The position numbers were made by a program, and so were the translations under genes. Shown piece after piece: positions 1 to 8,335 of a DNA stretch of 50,107 bases; position 1 is the stretch's first letter; each line of letters opens with the position of its first letter. The notes under the pieces were generated by a model. The model was given only the letters and a program-made list of their open reading frames with translations, made no database searches and was not told where the DNA came from. Source of the DNA: Flexithrix dorotheae DSM 6795 (GTDB lineage Bacteria > Bacteroidota > Bacteroidia > Cytophagales > Flammeovirgaceae); assembly GCF_000379765.1 (NCBI RefSeq), contig NZ_KB903452.1:40321-90427 (forward strand), in the 5' to 3' direction.

Positions 1-329
1 TGTCAAATATTCATTGGGTAAGCACGGATGTCATAGAAAAACTAAGACCCAAATAATAAAACTATACTACCGCCAACATACACTATCATTCATAAGTAAA
101 CTTATAGCCGTCCTTATTCAAGGGCAAATTATAACTCTTGTTTACAAAGCTCAGATTTAATATTTATAAGATGTCAAGTTTAAGGAGAAGGGTCAAATTA
201 TGAATTTATTCGCCTTAAAACCCTGTTCCGGAACTAGTAATTTCCAGGAAATAAAAGTTTGAGTCCTGCCAGTATAGCCAATCCCATCTATCGACAGAAT
301 TATTGATTTGAATTTCTTAACTTTGTATC
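1..329. other. Left-edge stretch without a supported gene
   Basis: I see no recognisable gene here. One plus-strand frame is open from the window edge to a stop near base 154, but its roughly 50 codons resemble no family I know and could be chance or the tail of an upstream gene. The right end holds the promoter of the AraC gene. Confidence 0.5.
318..325 (+). promoter_or_regulatory. -7 promoter element of the AraC gene
   Basis: TAACTTTG matches the Bacteroidota primary-sigma -7 consensus TAnnTTTG exactly. It ends only four bases before the ATG at 330, so the transcript should begin at or near the start codon. The 12-mer AACTTTGTATCA that begins inside it recurs at 1250-1261, before the acetyltransferase. 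I see no convincing -33 TTTG at the usual distance. Confidence 0.45.
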
Positions 330-1196
330 ATGTCGAGAGATTTGTCAACATACAATAGTGAATTAAAACTCAAAGGATTCAACGTCTTCCAGATCGAGGA
401 TGACAGGACAGCAACTCGTATATATAGCAGAAAAGACTTCTATAAAATCTGCTTAACGACAGGAAAAAGTAAAATTCATTATTCTGATAGGAGTTTTGGG
501 GCAGACGGAACAATTTTGTTTTTCGGAAATCCGAATGTACCCTACTCTTGGGAAACGCTTTCCACCAAATATGTCGGTTACACAGTTCTTTTTTCAGAGG
601 ATTTTTTACTGCCAGCTAAACGTTCAGAAAAACTGCAAAAATCTTTACTGTTCAAAATGGGTGGAACCCCAATTTTAGAAATTTCTGAAAACCAAAGGCA
701 ATTTTTAAATGGGATCTTCCAAAGAATGATTGAGGAACAACAATCTGAATATGAATATAAGGATGAATTGATACGTAATTACATCGAACTGATATTACAT
801 GAGTCATTAAAGCTGAAACCTTCCGAAAATTACAACCAAGAAAAAAGTGGTGCAGAACGGTTGACAACTGTTTTTATGGAATTGTTAGAACGTCAGTTTC
901 CGGTGGAAAGTCCGGATAGCCCACTTCAACTGCGAACAGCAAAAGACTACGCAAAGAATCTTTCGGTGCATGTAAACTATTTAAACCGTTCAATAAAAAA
1001 CGTAACTGGAAAAACGACAACAGCTCTCATTTCGGAACGAATCGTAAATGAAGCTAAAGCCATTCTACAACACACCAATTGGAATATTTCTGAAATAGCC
1101 TATGCTTTAGGATTTGAATACCCAACCTATTTCAACAACTTTTTCAAAAAACAAACAGGAACAAGTCCTTCTGCGATTCGACTTAAAAAGGTTTGA
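330..1196 (+). CDS. AraC-family transcriptional regulator
   Basis: This is a 288-residue DNA-binding regulator. The C-terminal third (about residues 190-285) is an AraC/XylS double helix-turn-helix, with the second-helix signature SEIAYALGFEYPTYFNNFFK followed by QTGTSPS. The N-terminal part is a divergent effector domain; it includes a short HY-type segment but no clear metal site. The gene precedes a five-gene operon of oxidoreductases and small cupin/cyclophilin-like proteins, which it probably controls; AraC genes next to alcohol dehydrogenase/SDR clusters in Bacteroidota commonly do so. The ATG at 330 is the only in-frame ATG near the start (the next is about residue 109). It lies so close to a perfect -7 element that the mRNA may be leaderless. 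The effector is unknown. Confidence 0.9.
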   Translation: MSRDLSTYNSELKLKGFNVFQIEDDRTATRIYSRKDFYKICLTTGKSKIHYSDRSFGADGTILFFGNPNVPYSWETLSTKYVGYTVLFSEDFLLPAKRSEKLQKSLLFKMGGTPILEISENQRQFLNGIFQRMIEEQQSEYEYKDELIRNYIELILHESLKLKPSENYNQEKSGAERLTTVFMELLERQFPVESPDSPLQLRTAKDYAKNLSVHVNYLNRSIKNVTGKTTTALISERIVNEAKAILQHTNWNISEIAYALGFEYPTYFNNFFKKQTGTSPSAIRLKKV

Positions 1197-1248
1197 ATTT
1201 CTTAAATATAGGTTTGAATCTCATTAACGAATAGAGTTGAAAAGTAGC

Positions 1249-1261
1249 CAACTTTGTATCA
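1249..1261 (+). promoter_or_regulatory. Probable -7 region of the acetyltransferase operon
   Basis: CAACTTTG is one base from the TAnnTTTG consensus. It sits within the 12-mer AACTTTGTATCA, which is identical to the one at the AraC promoter. The first codon of the operon follows 13 bases later. The -33 element is not clear, which fits an activator-dependent promoter (inference). Confidence 0.35.
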
Positions 1262-1273
1262 AATAATATAAAG

Positions 1274-1837
1274 ATGGAACGAACAACAATTTTTAATCGG
1301 TTAAAGCGTGGAGAAACCATTTCATCCAATGACCCACAACGCAAAGAATTGAGGGATGCTTCTTTTGCTACAATTAAGATGGTTAGGAAAATGAATAACT
1401 CAACCAATCCTAATGATGCAAAAAAATTGTTGGGGCAAATCATCGGTTCGGAGATTGACCAAAGCACGGCTATATTCCCTCCATTGTATATCAATTTTGG
1501 TAAACATACCAAAATTGGAAAGAATGTATTTATCAATTTCAATTGTACGCTTTTGGATCTGGGAGGTATAACCATTGAAGATGATGTACTCATTGCACCA
1601 AATGTTAGCCTGCTTTCAGAAGGACATCCATTGCATCCAGAAGAAAGACATTCACTTGTACCAAAACCCATTCACATTAAAAGAAATGCTTGGATTGGCG
1701 CAAACGCTACTGTCTTACAAGGCGTAACCATTGGCGAGAACTCAGTTGTAGCAGCAGGTGCGGTGGTTTCTAAAGATGTTCCCGATAATTCGGTTGTAGG
1801 AGGAATTCCCGCGAAATTCATAAAAAAAATAGAATAG
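1274..1837 (+). CDS. Sugar O-acetyltransferase (Maa/NodL/LacA type, left-handed beta-helix)
   Basis: The 187-residue protein belongs to the hexapeptide-repeat acetyltransferases, which move acetyl from acetyl-CoA to sugars or similar hydroxyl acceptors in the cytoplasm. Residues 1-60 form the helical Maa/NodL N-terminal domain. From about residue 72 onward run [LIV]-G-x(4) hexapeptides, for example IGKNV, IGANA and IGENS. The loop SEGHPLHPEERH supplies the expected catalytic histidine (H118), and the usual GIPAK ending is present. It is first in a plus-strand operon whose next reading frame begins directly after its stop codon. The acceptor cannot be told from sequence. Confidence 0.9.
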   Translation: MERTTIFNRLKRGETISSNDPQRKELRDASFATIKMVRKMNNSTNPNDAKKLLGQIIGSEIDQSTAIFPPLYINFGKHTKIGKNVFINFNCTLLDLGGITIEDDVLIAPNVSLLSEGHPLHPEERHSLVPKPIHIKRNAWIGANATVLQGVTIGENSVVAAGAVVSKDVPDNSVVGGIPAKFIKKIE

Positions 1838-2288
1838 TTGAGTACGCTATTTTACATTTTAATTTTCATCTTGGGTTGCATACAGCTAAATACCTGTAAA
1901 AAGGAAAAAGAAATGAATACTTCAATACAGGATACAATGAAGGTAAAAATAACAATAGGAAAAAAAAACGGCAACAGCTATTTTACATGACAGCCCAACA
2001 AGTAGAGATTTTGTTTCCCTGCTACCCTTAACTGTTCAATTGGATGACTATTCCAACACTGAGAAGGTGTTTACACCATCTAAAAAATTGATAACCAAAG
2101 ATGCACCAAATGGATTTGACCCATCTGTTGGAGATTTGACTTATTATGCACCTTGGGGAAATATTGCCTTATTTTATAAAGACTTTGGCTATGCCAGCGG
2201 GCTGATTTTATTGGGAAAAATAACAGATGGTATCAAGAATTTTAATGTAGAAGGTAGCGTAACCGTAACATTTGAATTAGAAAAGTAA
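1838..2288 (+). pseudogene. Cyclophilin-like fold protein, frameshifted in an A9 run
   Basis: Two frames together encode one cyclophilin-like (DUF369-type) protein. The first frame opens directly after the acetyltransferase stop at a TTG (1838), with a hydrophobic lipoprotein-like leader (ILIFILGC and LNTC). It continues through an ATG at 1913 and KVKITIG, then reaches a TGA at 1988. Removing one A from the nine-A run at 1960-1968 joins it to the second frame, which reads TAILHDSPTSRDFVSLLPLT and continues to the stop at 2288 with the family segments LDDYSNTEKVF and YYAPWGNIALFY. The gene lies between acetyltransferase and cupin in the operon. Natural mutation, sequencing error and transcriptional slippage are all possible. 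Function of the family is unknown. Confidence 0.75.
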
Positions 2289-2303
2289 CTCAAAATATTT
2301 GAT

Positions 2304-2804
2304 ATGAAAAAACACATCTCAATGATTGCAATACTAGCAGGAATTTTTTTTCTGATAACTGCTTGCAATTCAAATACCAAAAAAAGACAAGAAATTATGA
2401 AAGCAGACAAAAATGAATTGAACGCCATTTTTCCGAAAGGGGAAAAAGGTTCAGCAGATCTTTTTACAGGCAATGCCTATAACATTGGTTTAGTAGATGT
2501 TGATTCTGTTTTTACCACAGCAGTTGGTAATGTATTTTTTGAACCAGGAGCAAGAAGCAACTGGCATTCGCATCCAGCAGGTCAAATATTAATTATTACT
2601 GATGGTGTTGGCTATCATCAAATTGAAGGACAAGCCATAGAAACTATCAAAAAAGGAGATGTGGTAAAATGTCCACCCAATGTTCGTCATTGGCACGGAG
2701 CAAGTCCTCAGGTAGGTCTACAGCAAATATACATCGTTCCAAATACAGAAAAGGGCATTGTAGACTGGCAAGAGGCAGTAACAGATGAACAATATAAAAA
2801 GTAG
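2304..2804 (+). CDS. Cupin-domain lipoprotein
   Basis: This is a 166-residue protein with a lipoprotein signal (residues 1-20, lipobox LITAC, C21), so it is anchored in the periplasm or envelope. Residues about 65-150 form one cupin barrel. Motif 1 is PGARSNWHSHPAGQ, with metal-ligand candidates H88, H90 and Q94; the glutamine replaces the usual glutamate. Motif 2 is GDVVKCPPNVRHWHG (H129). Small cupins of this type are often annotated as quercetinase- or carboxymuconolactone-associated proteins, but the reaction here is unknown. It lies 15 bases after the cyclophilin-like frame and 3 bases before the alcohol dehydrogenase, and is clearly cotranscribed. Confidence 0.85.
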   Translation: MKKHISMIAILAGIFFLITACNSNTKKRQEIMKADKNELNAIFPKGEKGSADLFTGNAYNIGLVDVDSVFTTAVGNVFFEPGARSNWHSHPAGQILIITDGVGYHQIEGQAIETIKKGDVVKCPPNVRHWHGASPQVGLQQIYIVPNTEKGIVDWQEAVTDEQYKK

Positions 2805-2807
2805 TCA

Positions 2808-3986
2808 ATGAAAACAAAAAATATTGCTAGCCAAATCCAATCTCGAAGGGCATTTGTTAAAACATCGGCAACTGCAGGAGTAGGCTTAACCCTCCTTCCA
2901 CCTTTTTCACTTTCTTCTCAAAATCAGGAAAATAATAGAATGAGCAATAATATTCATTCCATGGGTTATGCCGGCACCGATAAAGAAAAGCCATTAACCA
3001 CTTGGGAATTTGAACGCAGACCTGTGGGCGATAATGACATTTTGATCGATATCAAATACTCAGGCATTTGTCATTCAGATATTCACCAAATTCAAGGGCA
3101 TTGGGGACCTCAAAAATACCCACAAATACCAGGACACGAAATTGCTGGAATTGTTAGTGCAGTAGGGAAAAATGTAACCAAATTTAAGGTTGGTGACAAA
3201 GCTGGTGTAGGCTGTATGGTAGATGGTTGTACAACTTGCCAAAATGAAGAGCAATATCAACCGAATACATTATTTACTTACGGTTACAAAGACGAAAGAG
3301 AACCAACTGGAATTACACAAGGTGGATACGCAAACAATATAGTAGTCCGAGATCATTTTGCCATAAAAATCCCAGAAAGCATTGAGTTAAAATATGCAGC
3401 TCCATTACTCTGCGCAGGTATTACAACCTATTCACCATTGATGAAGTTCAATGCAATGAAAGAAAATGAGAAAGTTGGTGTAATAGGTATTGGAGGTCTA
3501 GGACATATGGCTATTCAATTAGCTGTTTCTAAAGGAGCGGAAGTTTATGCTTTTACCACTTCACCTGAGAAAATTGAGGATATCAAACGATTTGGAGCAA
3601 CAGAAACCATAGTAGTTAAAGGTTCGGAAGATTTGAAACCTTGGAAGGGTAAATTGGATTATATGATTTCAACCGTTCCTTCCGCTTATGAAATGTCACC
3701 ATATATTGACTGTGTAAGACCTTATGGCTATTTCACACAAGTTGGACAACCAGTTGGCGGAGCATTGGAAATCAATAATTTCAATATGATTTTCAATCGT
3801 GTAAATTTTAACGGCTCATTAATTGGTGGAATACTGGAAACCCAGGAATTGGTTAATTACTGTTCAGAAAATAAAATTTATCCACAGATAGAAGTCATAA
3901 AAGCTGACCAAATAAATGAGGCTTGGAAAAAAGTAGTAAACAAAGAAGCTCGTTATCGCTACGTCATTGATGCCTCGACTTTTTAG
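2808..3986 (+). CDS. Zinc-dependent NAD(P) alcohol dehydrogenase (YahK/CAD type) with Tat signal
   Basis: This 392-residue medium-chain dehydrogenase of the cinnamyl-alcohol/YahK group is expected to reduce aldehydes with NADPH. The catalytic zinc site is present: C88 in GICHSD, H110-E111 in GHE, and C202 in LLCAG. The Rossmann motif is GIGGLGHMA (about 227-235). Two things are odd. First, the N-terminus carries a twin-arginine signal (SRRAFVK at 12-18, then a hydrophobic stretch) ahead of the normal start MSNN at 45. Second, the structural-zinc loop is shortened and reads CMVDGCTTCQNEEQYQ, so only C136, C141 and C144 remain where the family has four or more cysteines. Translation could also start at the internal ATG at residue 45, giving a cytoplasmic form. 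Confidence 0.9.
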   Translation: MKTKNIASQIQSRRAFVKTSATAGVGLTLLPPFSLSSQNQENNRMSNNIHSMGYAGTDKEKPLTTWEFERRPVGDNDILIDIKYSGICHSDIHQIQGHWGPQKYPQIPGHEIAGIVSAVGKNVTKFKVGDKAGVGCMVDGCTTCQNEEQYQPNTLFTYGYKDEREPTGITQGGYANNIVVRDHFAIKIPESIELKYAAPLLCAGITTYSPLMKFNAMKENEKVGVIGIGGLGHMAIQLAVSKGAEVYAFTTSPEKIEDIKRFGATETIVVKGSEDLKPWKGKLDYMISTVPSAYEMSPYIDCVRPYGYFTQVGQPVGGALEINNFNMIFNRVNFNGSLIGGILETQELVNYCSENKIYPQIEVIKADQINEAWKKVVNKEARYRYVIDASTF

Positions 3987-4006
3987 ATAAAAAATCAATT
4001 ATAATT

Positions 4007-4750
4007 ATGGAAAATATTAAAGAAAAAGTAATCATCATAACAGGTGCAAGTAGCGGTTTGGGAGAGTCTACCGCTTTACATTTATCAAAACATGGAGCAA
4101 AAGTCGTCTTAGCAGCTCGAAGAATAGAAAAAATTCAACTTTTATCTAAAAAAATTCAAGAGCACGGAGGGCAGGCTTTGGCTGTAGCAACTGATGTTTC
4201 TAATAAGCAAGATATGATAGACATGGCAGAAGCAACCATTAAAAAGTTTGGTCGCATTGATGTCCTCATTAATAATGCAGGTATAATGCCATTATCGGCT
4301 TTACCAAGTTTACAGGTTGATGAGTGGGACAAAATGATAGATGTTAATGTTAAAGGAGTTCTTTACGGTATTGCAGCAGTGCTTCCTTATATGAAGGAAC
4401 AAAAATCAGGTTTGATAATTAACACGTCATCTGTGGCTGGGCATAAAATTTTCCCCGGTTCTACAGTTTACTCTGCAACAAAAACAGCAGTGCGGATCAT
4501 TTCTGAGGGCTTGCGCCAAGAAGTGAAAGATTTTAATATACGGACAAGTATTATTTCACCAGGTGCTGTAAAAACAGAGCTGCTTGACCATATAACGGAC
4601 GAAAAAATTCAAAGTGCTAATAAAGAATATGTGGGTAATGTGGGATTAAAACCAGAAACATTTGCTCGATTAGTAGCTTTCATCATTAATGAACCAGAAG
4701 AGGTTGATATTAATGAAATATTATTTAGGCCAACAGCTCAGGAATTATAG
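4007..4750 (+). CDS. SDR-family NAD(P)-dependent oxidoreductase
   Basis: The 247-residue protein is a classical short-chain dehydrogenase/reductase. The cofactor motif TGASSGLG is at about 12-19, the NNAG motif at 89-92, the catalytic serine in NTSS (S141/S142), and the YxxxK pair in YSATK (Y155, K159). The arginines after the second strand (AARR, 37-40) suggest NADPH. It is the last gene of the acetyltransferase operon, 20 bases after the alcohol dehydrogenase. Together the two suggest carbonyl-compound detoxification or reduction (inference); the substrate is not predictable. No clear terminator follows. Confidence 0.9.
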   Translation: MENIKEKVIIITGASSGLGESTALHLSKHGAKVVLAARRIEKIQLLSKKIQEHGGQALAVATDVSNKQDMIDMAEATIKKFGRIDVLINNAGIMPLSALPSLQVDEWDKMIDVNVKGVLYGIAAVLPYMKEQKSGLIINTSSVAGHKIFPGSTVYSATKTAVRIISEGLRQEVKDFNIRTSIISPGAVKTELLDHITDEKIQSANKEYVGNVGLKPETFARLVAFIINEPEEVDINEILFRPTAQEL

Positions 4751-4910
4751 GTAAAAATTTTGACAGGATATAGTCCATAATTAGGGATTATCAGTTAGCT
4801 GAGGGAAATCTTCAATTATTTGTTTTACTAGGTCTTCATTTAAAGACGAATTGGGACTAGTCTTGACCTATTGTAATTCAAAAAATCCACTTATGTAATT
4901 TGTTTCTAAA

Positions 4911-4944
4911 TTGTAGAATAAATGCATTTTACTTCATACTTTTG
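4911..4944 (+). promoter_or_regulatory. Promoter of the padR gene
   Basis: TACTTTTG at 4937-4944 matches the TAnnTTTG -7 consensus, with a TTG at 4911-4913 about 23 bases upstream as the -33 element. The predicted transcript starts near 4950, leaving a short leader to the ATG at 4966. This supports 4966 as the start; the in-frame start at 4900 would be upstream of the promoter. Confidence 0.5.
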
Positions 4945-4965
4945 TTCTTCAATTTAGAAACTAAT

Positions 4966-5316
4966 ATGAAAGAAACTAAATTAGGGGAATTTGAAGAAGT
5001 AATTTTATTACTTGTAGGAATTCTGGGGGAGGAAGACGCTTACTCTTTTAAAATCACGAAAGAATTTAAGGATCAGACAGGCAGGTCAGTATCTATTGGG
5101 GCTGTCCATTCTACACTTTCCAGGATGGAAGATAAAGGTTTTTTAACTTCAGAGATGGGAAAAGCCACATCTGAGAGAGGGGGAAGAAGAAAGCGTATTT
5201 ATTCTATTACTGCATATGGTAGGAGGACTCTTGAAATGTCCAGAGATTTTAAAATATCTCTATGGAAGCAGTTTCCACAATTCGGATTTGAATTTGATGG
5301 CCTTAAGTTTAGTTGA
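4966..5316 (+). CDS. PadR-family transcriptional regulator
   Basis: This is a 116-residue winged-helix repressor. It begins MKETKLGEFEEVILLLVGIL and has the PadR features DAYSFKI, VSIGAVHSTLSRMEDKGFL (recognition helix and wing start) and RRKRIYSITAYGRR. An upstream in-frame start at 4900 would add 22 hydrophobic residues unlike the family and would lie above the promoter, so I chose ATG 4966. PadR genes are commonly paired with large MacB/FtsX permeases in Bacteroidota and Acidobacteria, and the next gene here, 69 bases downstream, is such a permease, which it very likely represses. Confidence 0.9.
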   Translation: MKETKLGEFEEVILLLVGILGEEDAYSFKITKEFKDQTGRSVSIGAVHSTLSRMEDKGFLTSEMGKATSERGGRRKRIYSITAYGRRTLEMSRDFKISLWKQFPQFGFEFDGLKFS

Positions 5317-5385
5317 TGACTGAGTTATTGAGTATTTATTTGCCTTAAAACCTGATAGAAAAAATTCTTGAAATAAATAGCACAG

Positions 5386-8016
5386 GTGCTAAAAGAGCTT
5401 TTGAAAAAAGAAAAAAAAATACCACCCAAATTAGCAAACAGATTCCTTCACTGGTTTCTCAGGGATGATCTTGCCGAAGAAGTTGAAGGTGATTTGGAAG
5501 AACAGTTTCTGGCTTGTTTGGAAGACGGTTCACTATTCAAAGCAAAACTTAATTATTGTTATCAGGTTTTAAATTATCTACGTCCTTTTGCAATTAGGAA
5601 TTCAAATCTGGTGTATTTAAATCAATTTTCCATGTTCAAAAATTATTTCAAAATAGGTTGGCGTAATCTGTTTAAAAATAAAGGTTACTCTTTTATAAAC
5701 ATCGGTGGATTGGCAATGGGGATGGCGGTAGCCATGCTGATTGGATTGTGGGTTTATGATGAATTAACCTTTAATAAATACCATGAAAATTATGATCAAA
5801 TAGCAAAGGTTATGCAACATACAACTGCTAATGATCAGATTTATACAGGTAATCAACATCCTTTTCCTTTGAGTGATGGCCTCAAAAATAGCTATTCAGA
5901 AGATTTTAAATATGTAGTGAGTGCAACTGAAATTCAGGAACACATTATTACTAATGGAGAAAAAAATTTCAATGAATTGGGCAATTATATGCAAGTTGAT
6001 GGTCCGGAAATGCTTTCTCTGCAAATGATCAAAGGGCATCGTTATGGATTAGAAAACCCTAATTCTATCTTAATTTCCAGGTCTTTGGCGGAAAGACTTT
6101 TTAGTAATGAAGACCCGTTGAATAAAATTATAAAACTGGATAATCGGGATGAACTGAAAATAACTGGTGTTTATCAGGATGTCCCCAAAAATTCAACTTT
6201 TCATGAATTAGCTTTTATTGCCCCATGGGATTTATTTCTATCCTCTAACCCATGGACAAAACCCTATTTAGATAAATGGGGGTATGATATGTCACCTGTT
6301 TATGTTCAGTTACATCCAAATGCTGAAATTAATGAAGTAAACCATAAAATAAAGGATATAATAAATAACAACGTAGGAGATGAATTTTATAATAATGACC
6401 AAAAGATATCCTTACATCCAATGGATAAATGGCATTTGTACGAAGAATTTTCCAATGGGGAAAACATTGGGGGAAATATCCGGTTTGTTTGGCTTTTTAG
6501 TTTGATTGGGATTTTTGTTTTATTACTGGCATGTATCAATTTCATGAATCTTAGTACTGCCCGATCTGAAAGTCGTACCAGAGAGGTAGGCATAAGAAAA
6601 GCCATTGGGTCTCTGCGCAGCCAATTGATATATCAGTTTTTTAGTGAATCTATATTAGTAGTGATATTTTCATTTGTCATTGCCTTAGCCCTGGTGACCT
6701 ATTCCCTTCCCTGGTTCAATGAAGTTGCTAACAAAGGCATGGAAATTCCCTGGACCATTCCACTTTTTTGGATGACCTGCATAGGATTTATTTTACTTAC
6801 AGGAATACTCGCTGGTTGCTATCCTGCTATATACCTGTCTTCTTTTCAAGCTATAAAAGCCTTGAAAGGAGCTATTCGATCCGGACACCTGGCCATAAAA
6901 TCCCGTCAATTATTAGTGGTATTTCAATTTACCATTTCTGTAATCCTCATCATTGGGACTATTATCGTCTACCGACAAATTCAATATACCAAAGATCGGC
7001 CTGTTGGTTATAATAGAGAGCGATTGATTTCAGTAAATATGAGAACCAATGATATACATGATCATTTTGAAGTAATTCGAAATCAATTATTAGCCTCAGG
7101 AACGATTGTAGAAATGTCGGAATCATCCTGCCCTCTTAATTCCTACTGTACAGGTCTAGGCAACTTTGATTGGGCGGGAAAAGACCCGGAATTTTTAGCC
7201 GGTTTTTCGGTATTCTGGACCTCACCGGAATATGGGAAAACGATAGGTTGGAAATTATTAGACGGGCGTGATTTTTCCAGAGAAATTGCCAGTGACCAGC
7301 GGGGAATGGTTATTAATCAGACTGCTGTAAAATATATGGGGCTTGAGAACCCAGTAGGTCAAACTATTAGGCACGATGAAAAAGATTGGACGATTTTAGG
7401 TGTTGTGGATGATTTGATTGTGGGTTCACCCTACGAGTCTGTAAGACCATCCATTTATATGCTTGCGCCAGGGGTAAGTCAAGTGGCTTCGTTTAGGTTC
7501 AGTCCGGAAATCAGCACCCAAGTTGCTTTAGAGCGTATTGAATCTATTTTTAAAGAGTATGCGCAAGGGGTACCTTTTGAATATCAATTTGCTGATAAGC
7601 AATATGCCAAAAAATTTAATAATGAGGTTCGGATTGGAAAACTGTCGTCTGTTTTTTCCATTCTTGCTATCCTTATTAGTTGTCTGGGGTTATTAGGTTT
7701 ATCATCTTTCACAGCCGAAAAAAGGACTAAAGAAATTGGAATAAGAAAAGTATTAGGAGCTTCTACAATTACGCTATGGAAATTACTCTCTAAAGAATTC
7801 ATAATTCTGGTCATTCTTTCTTGTATCATAGCCATTCCATTTGTTTTATATTTTTCTGGGAAATGGTTAGAAAATTATGAATATCGAACTAATATTCCAT
7901 GGTGGATATTTGCTTATGCAAGCTTGGGTGCTGTGTTGATCACCTTATTAACAATTAGCTACCAGGCTGTAAAGGCTGCTTTAATGAATCCCGTGAAAAG
8001 TTTGAGGTCAGAATAA
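5386..8016 (+). CDS. ABC-transporter-type permease, MacB/FtsX duplicated, with permease prefix domain
   Basis: The 876-residue inner-membrane protein contains a prefix domain (about 1-80, with RFLHWFLRDDLAEEVEGDLEEQF) and two MacB_PCD/FtsX halves. The first half begins at about residue 83 (MFKNYFKIGWRNLFKNKGYS) with a membrane segment near 100-120, a large periplasmic domain, then three segments. The REVGIRKAIGS coupling motif is near residue 400, and a second copy, KEIGIRKVLGAS, near 785. The last four or so segments close the second half. The start is GTG; the in-frame stop just upstream excludes a longer form. No ATPase gene is adjacent. Such PadR-linked permeases act in export or envelope stress, but the cargo is unknown. 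Confidence 0.9.
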   Translation: MLKELLKKEKKIPPKLANRFLHWFLRDDLAEEVEGDLEEQFLACLEDGSLFKAKLNYCYQVLNYLRPFAIRNSNLVYLNQFSMFKNYFKIGWRNLFKNKGYSFINIGGLAMGMAVAMLIGLWVYDELTFNKYHENYDQIAKVMQHTTANDQIYTGNQHPFPLSDGLKNSYSEDFKYVVSATEIQEHIITNGEKNFNELGNYMQVDGPEMLSLQMIKGHRYGLENPNSILISRSLAERLFSNEDPLNKIIKLDNRDELKITGVYQDVPKNSTFHELAFIAPWDLFLSSNPWTKPYLDKWGYDMSPVYVQLHPNAEINEVNHKIKDIINNNVGDEFYNNDQKISLHPMDKWHLYEEFSNGENIGGNIRFVWLFSLIGIFVLLLACINFMNLSTARSESRTREVGIRKAIGSLRSQLIYQFFSESILVVIFSFVIALALVTYSLPWFNEVANKGMEIPWTIPLFWMTCIGFILLTGILAGCYPAIYLSSFQAIKALKGAIRSGHLAIKSRQLLVVFQFTISVILIIGTIIVYRQIQYTKDRPVGYNRERLISVNMRTNDIHDHFEVIRNQLLASGTIVEMSESSCPLNSYCTGLGNFDWAGKDPEFLAGFSVFWTSPEYGKTIGWKLLDGRDFSREIASDQRGMVINQTAVKYMGLENPVGQTIRHDEKDWTILGVVDDLIVGSPYESVRPSIYMLAPGVSQVASFRFSPEISTQVALERIESIFKEYAQGVPFEYQFADKQYAKKFNNEVRIGKLSSVFSILAILISCLGLLGLSSFTAEKRTKEIGIRKVLGASTITLWKLLSKEFIILVILSCIIAIPFVLYFSGKWLENYEYRTNIPWWIFAYASLGAVLITLLTISYQAVKAALMNPVKSLRSE

Positions 8017-8079
8017 AATTAGAAGGATTGGCTTTCATTATTGCAGGATTTTACTTCTGAATTGATCAGAGGAAACTAA

Positions 8080-8256
8080 AGTTCAATGGGAAAGTTGGAA
8101 ATCGGGTATGAGCCTGTAAGATACAATTACTCCGGTACATCCATTATTAGCAGTAGTTTCAAGTCAGGAAAAGGCGGCAGGAAGGATTAATGAACAATTG
8201 ATGAAACCAATGGGATTATGAGATGATATTAAAAAAAGCGATCCATTTTATTCCTA
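8080..8256 (+). pseudogene. Remnant of a beta-lactamase-related serine hydrolase
   Basis: The gap between the permease and the convergent kinase holds protein-like sequence without an intact frame. One frame reads KLEIGYEPVRYNYSGTSI and, after a one-base shift, LAVVSSQEKAAGRINEQL and MKPMGL, followed by a stop and DDIKKSDPFYS. This order (PG.RYNYSGT, then GK.A..L..E.L..PMGL) is the middle section of class C beta-lactamase-like serine hydrolases. Only about 55 codons survive, with a frameshift and an in-frame stop, and neither the SxxK nor the N-terminal part is visible. The rest of 8017-8335 shows nothing else. Confidence 0.5.
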
Positions 8257-8335
8257 AATTTAATTACTATGATAGAAGAAGGGGTTATAAAAATTTTAAA
8301 AAGCATAAGATACCTTGGAGAATCAGACACTAAGA

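Noticed and set aside
2-154. Open frame at the left window edge
   Set aside because: About 50 codons with no recognisable motif; could be chance.
4781-4859. Minus-strand open stretch reading SPNSSLNEDLVKQIIEDFPQ
   Set aside because: It looks protein-like and may be a gene tail, but it has no start, is only about 25 codons long and belongs to no family I recognise.
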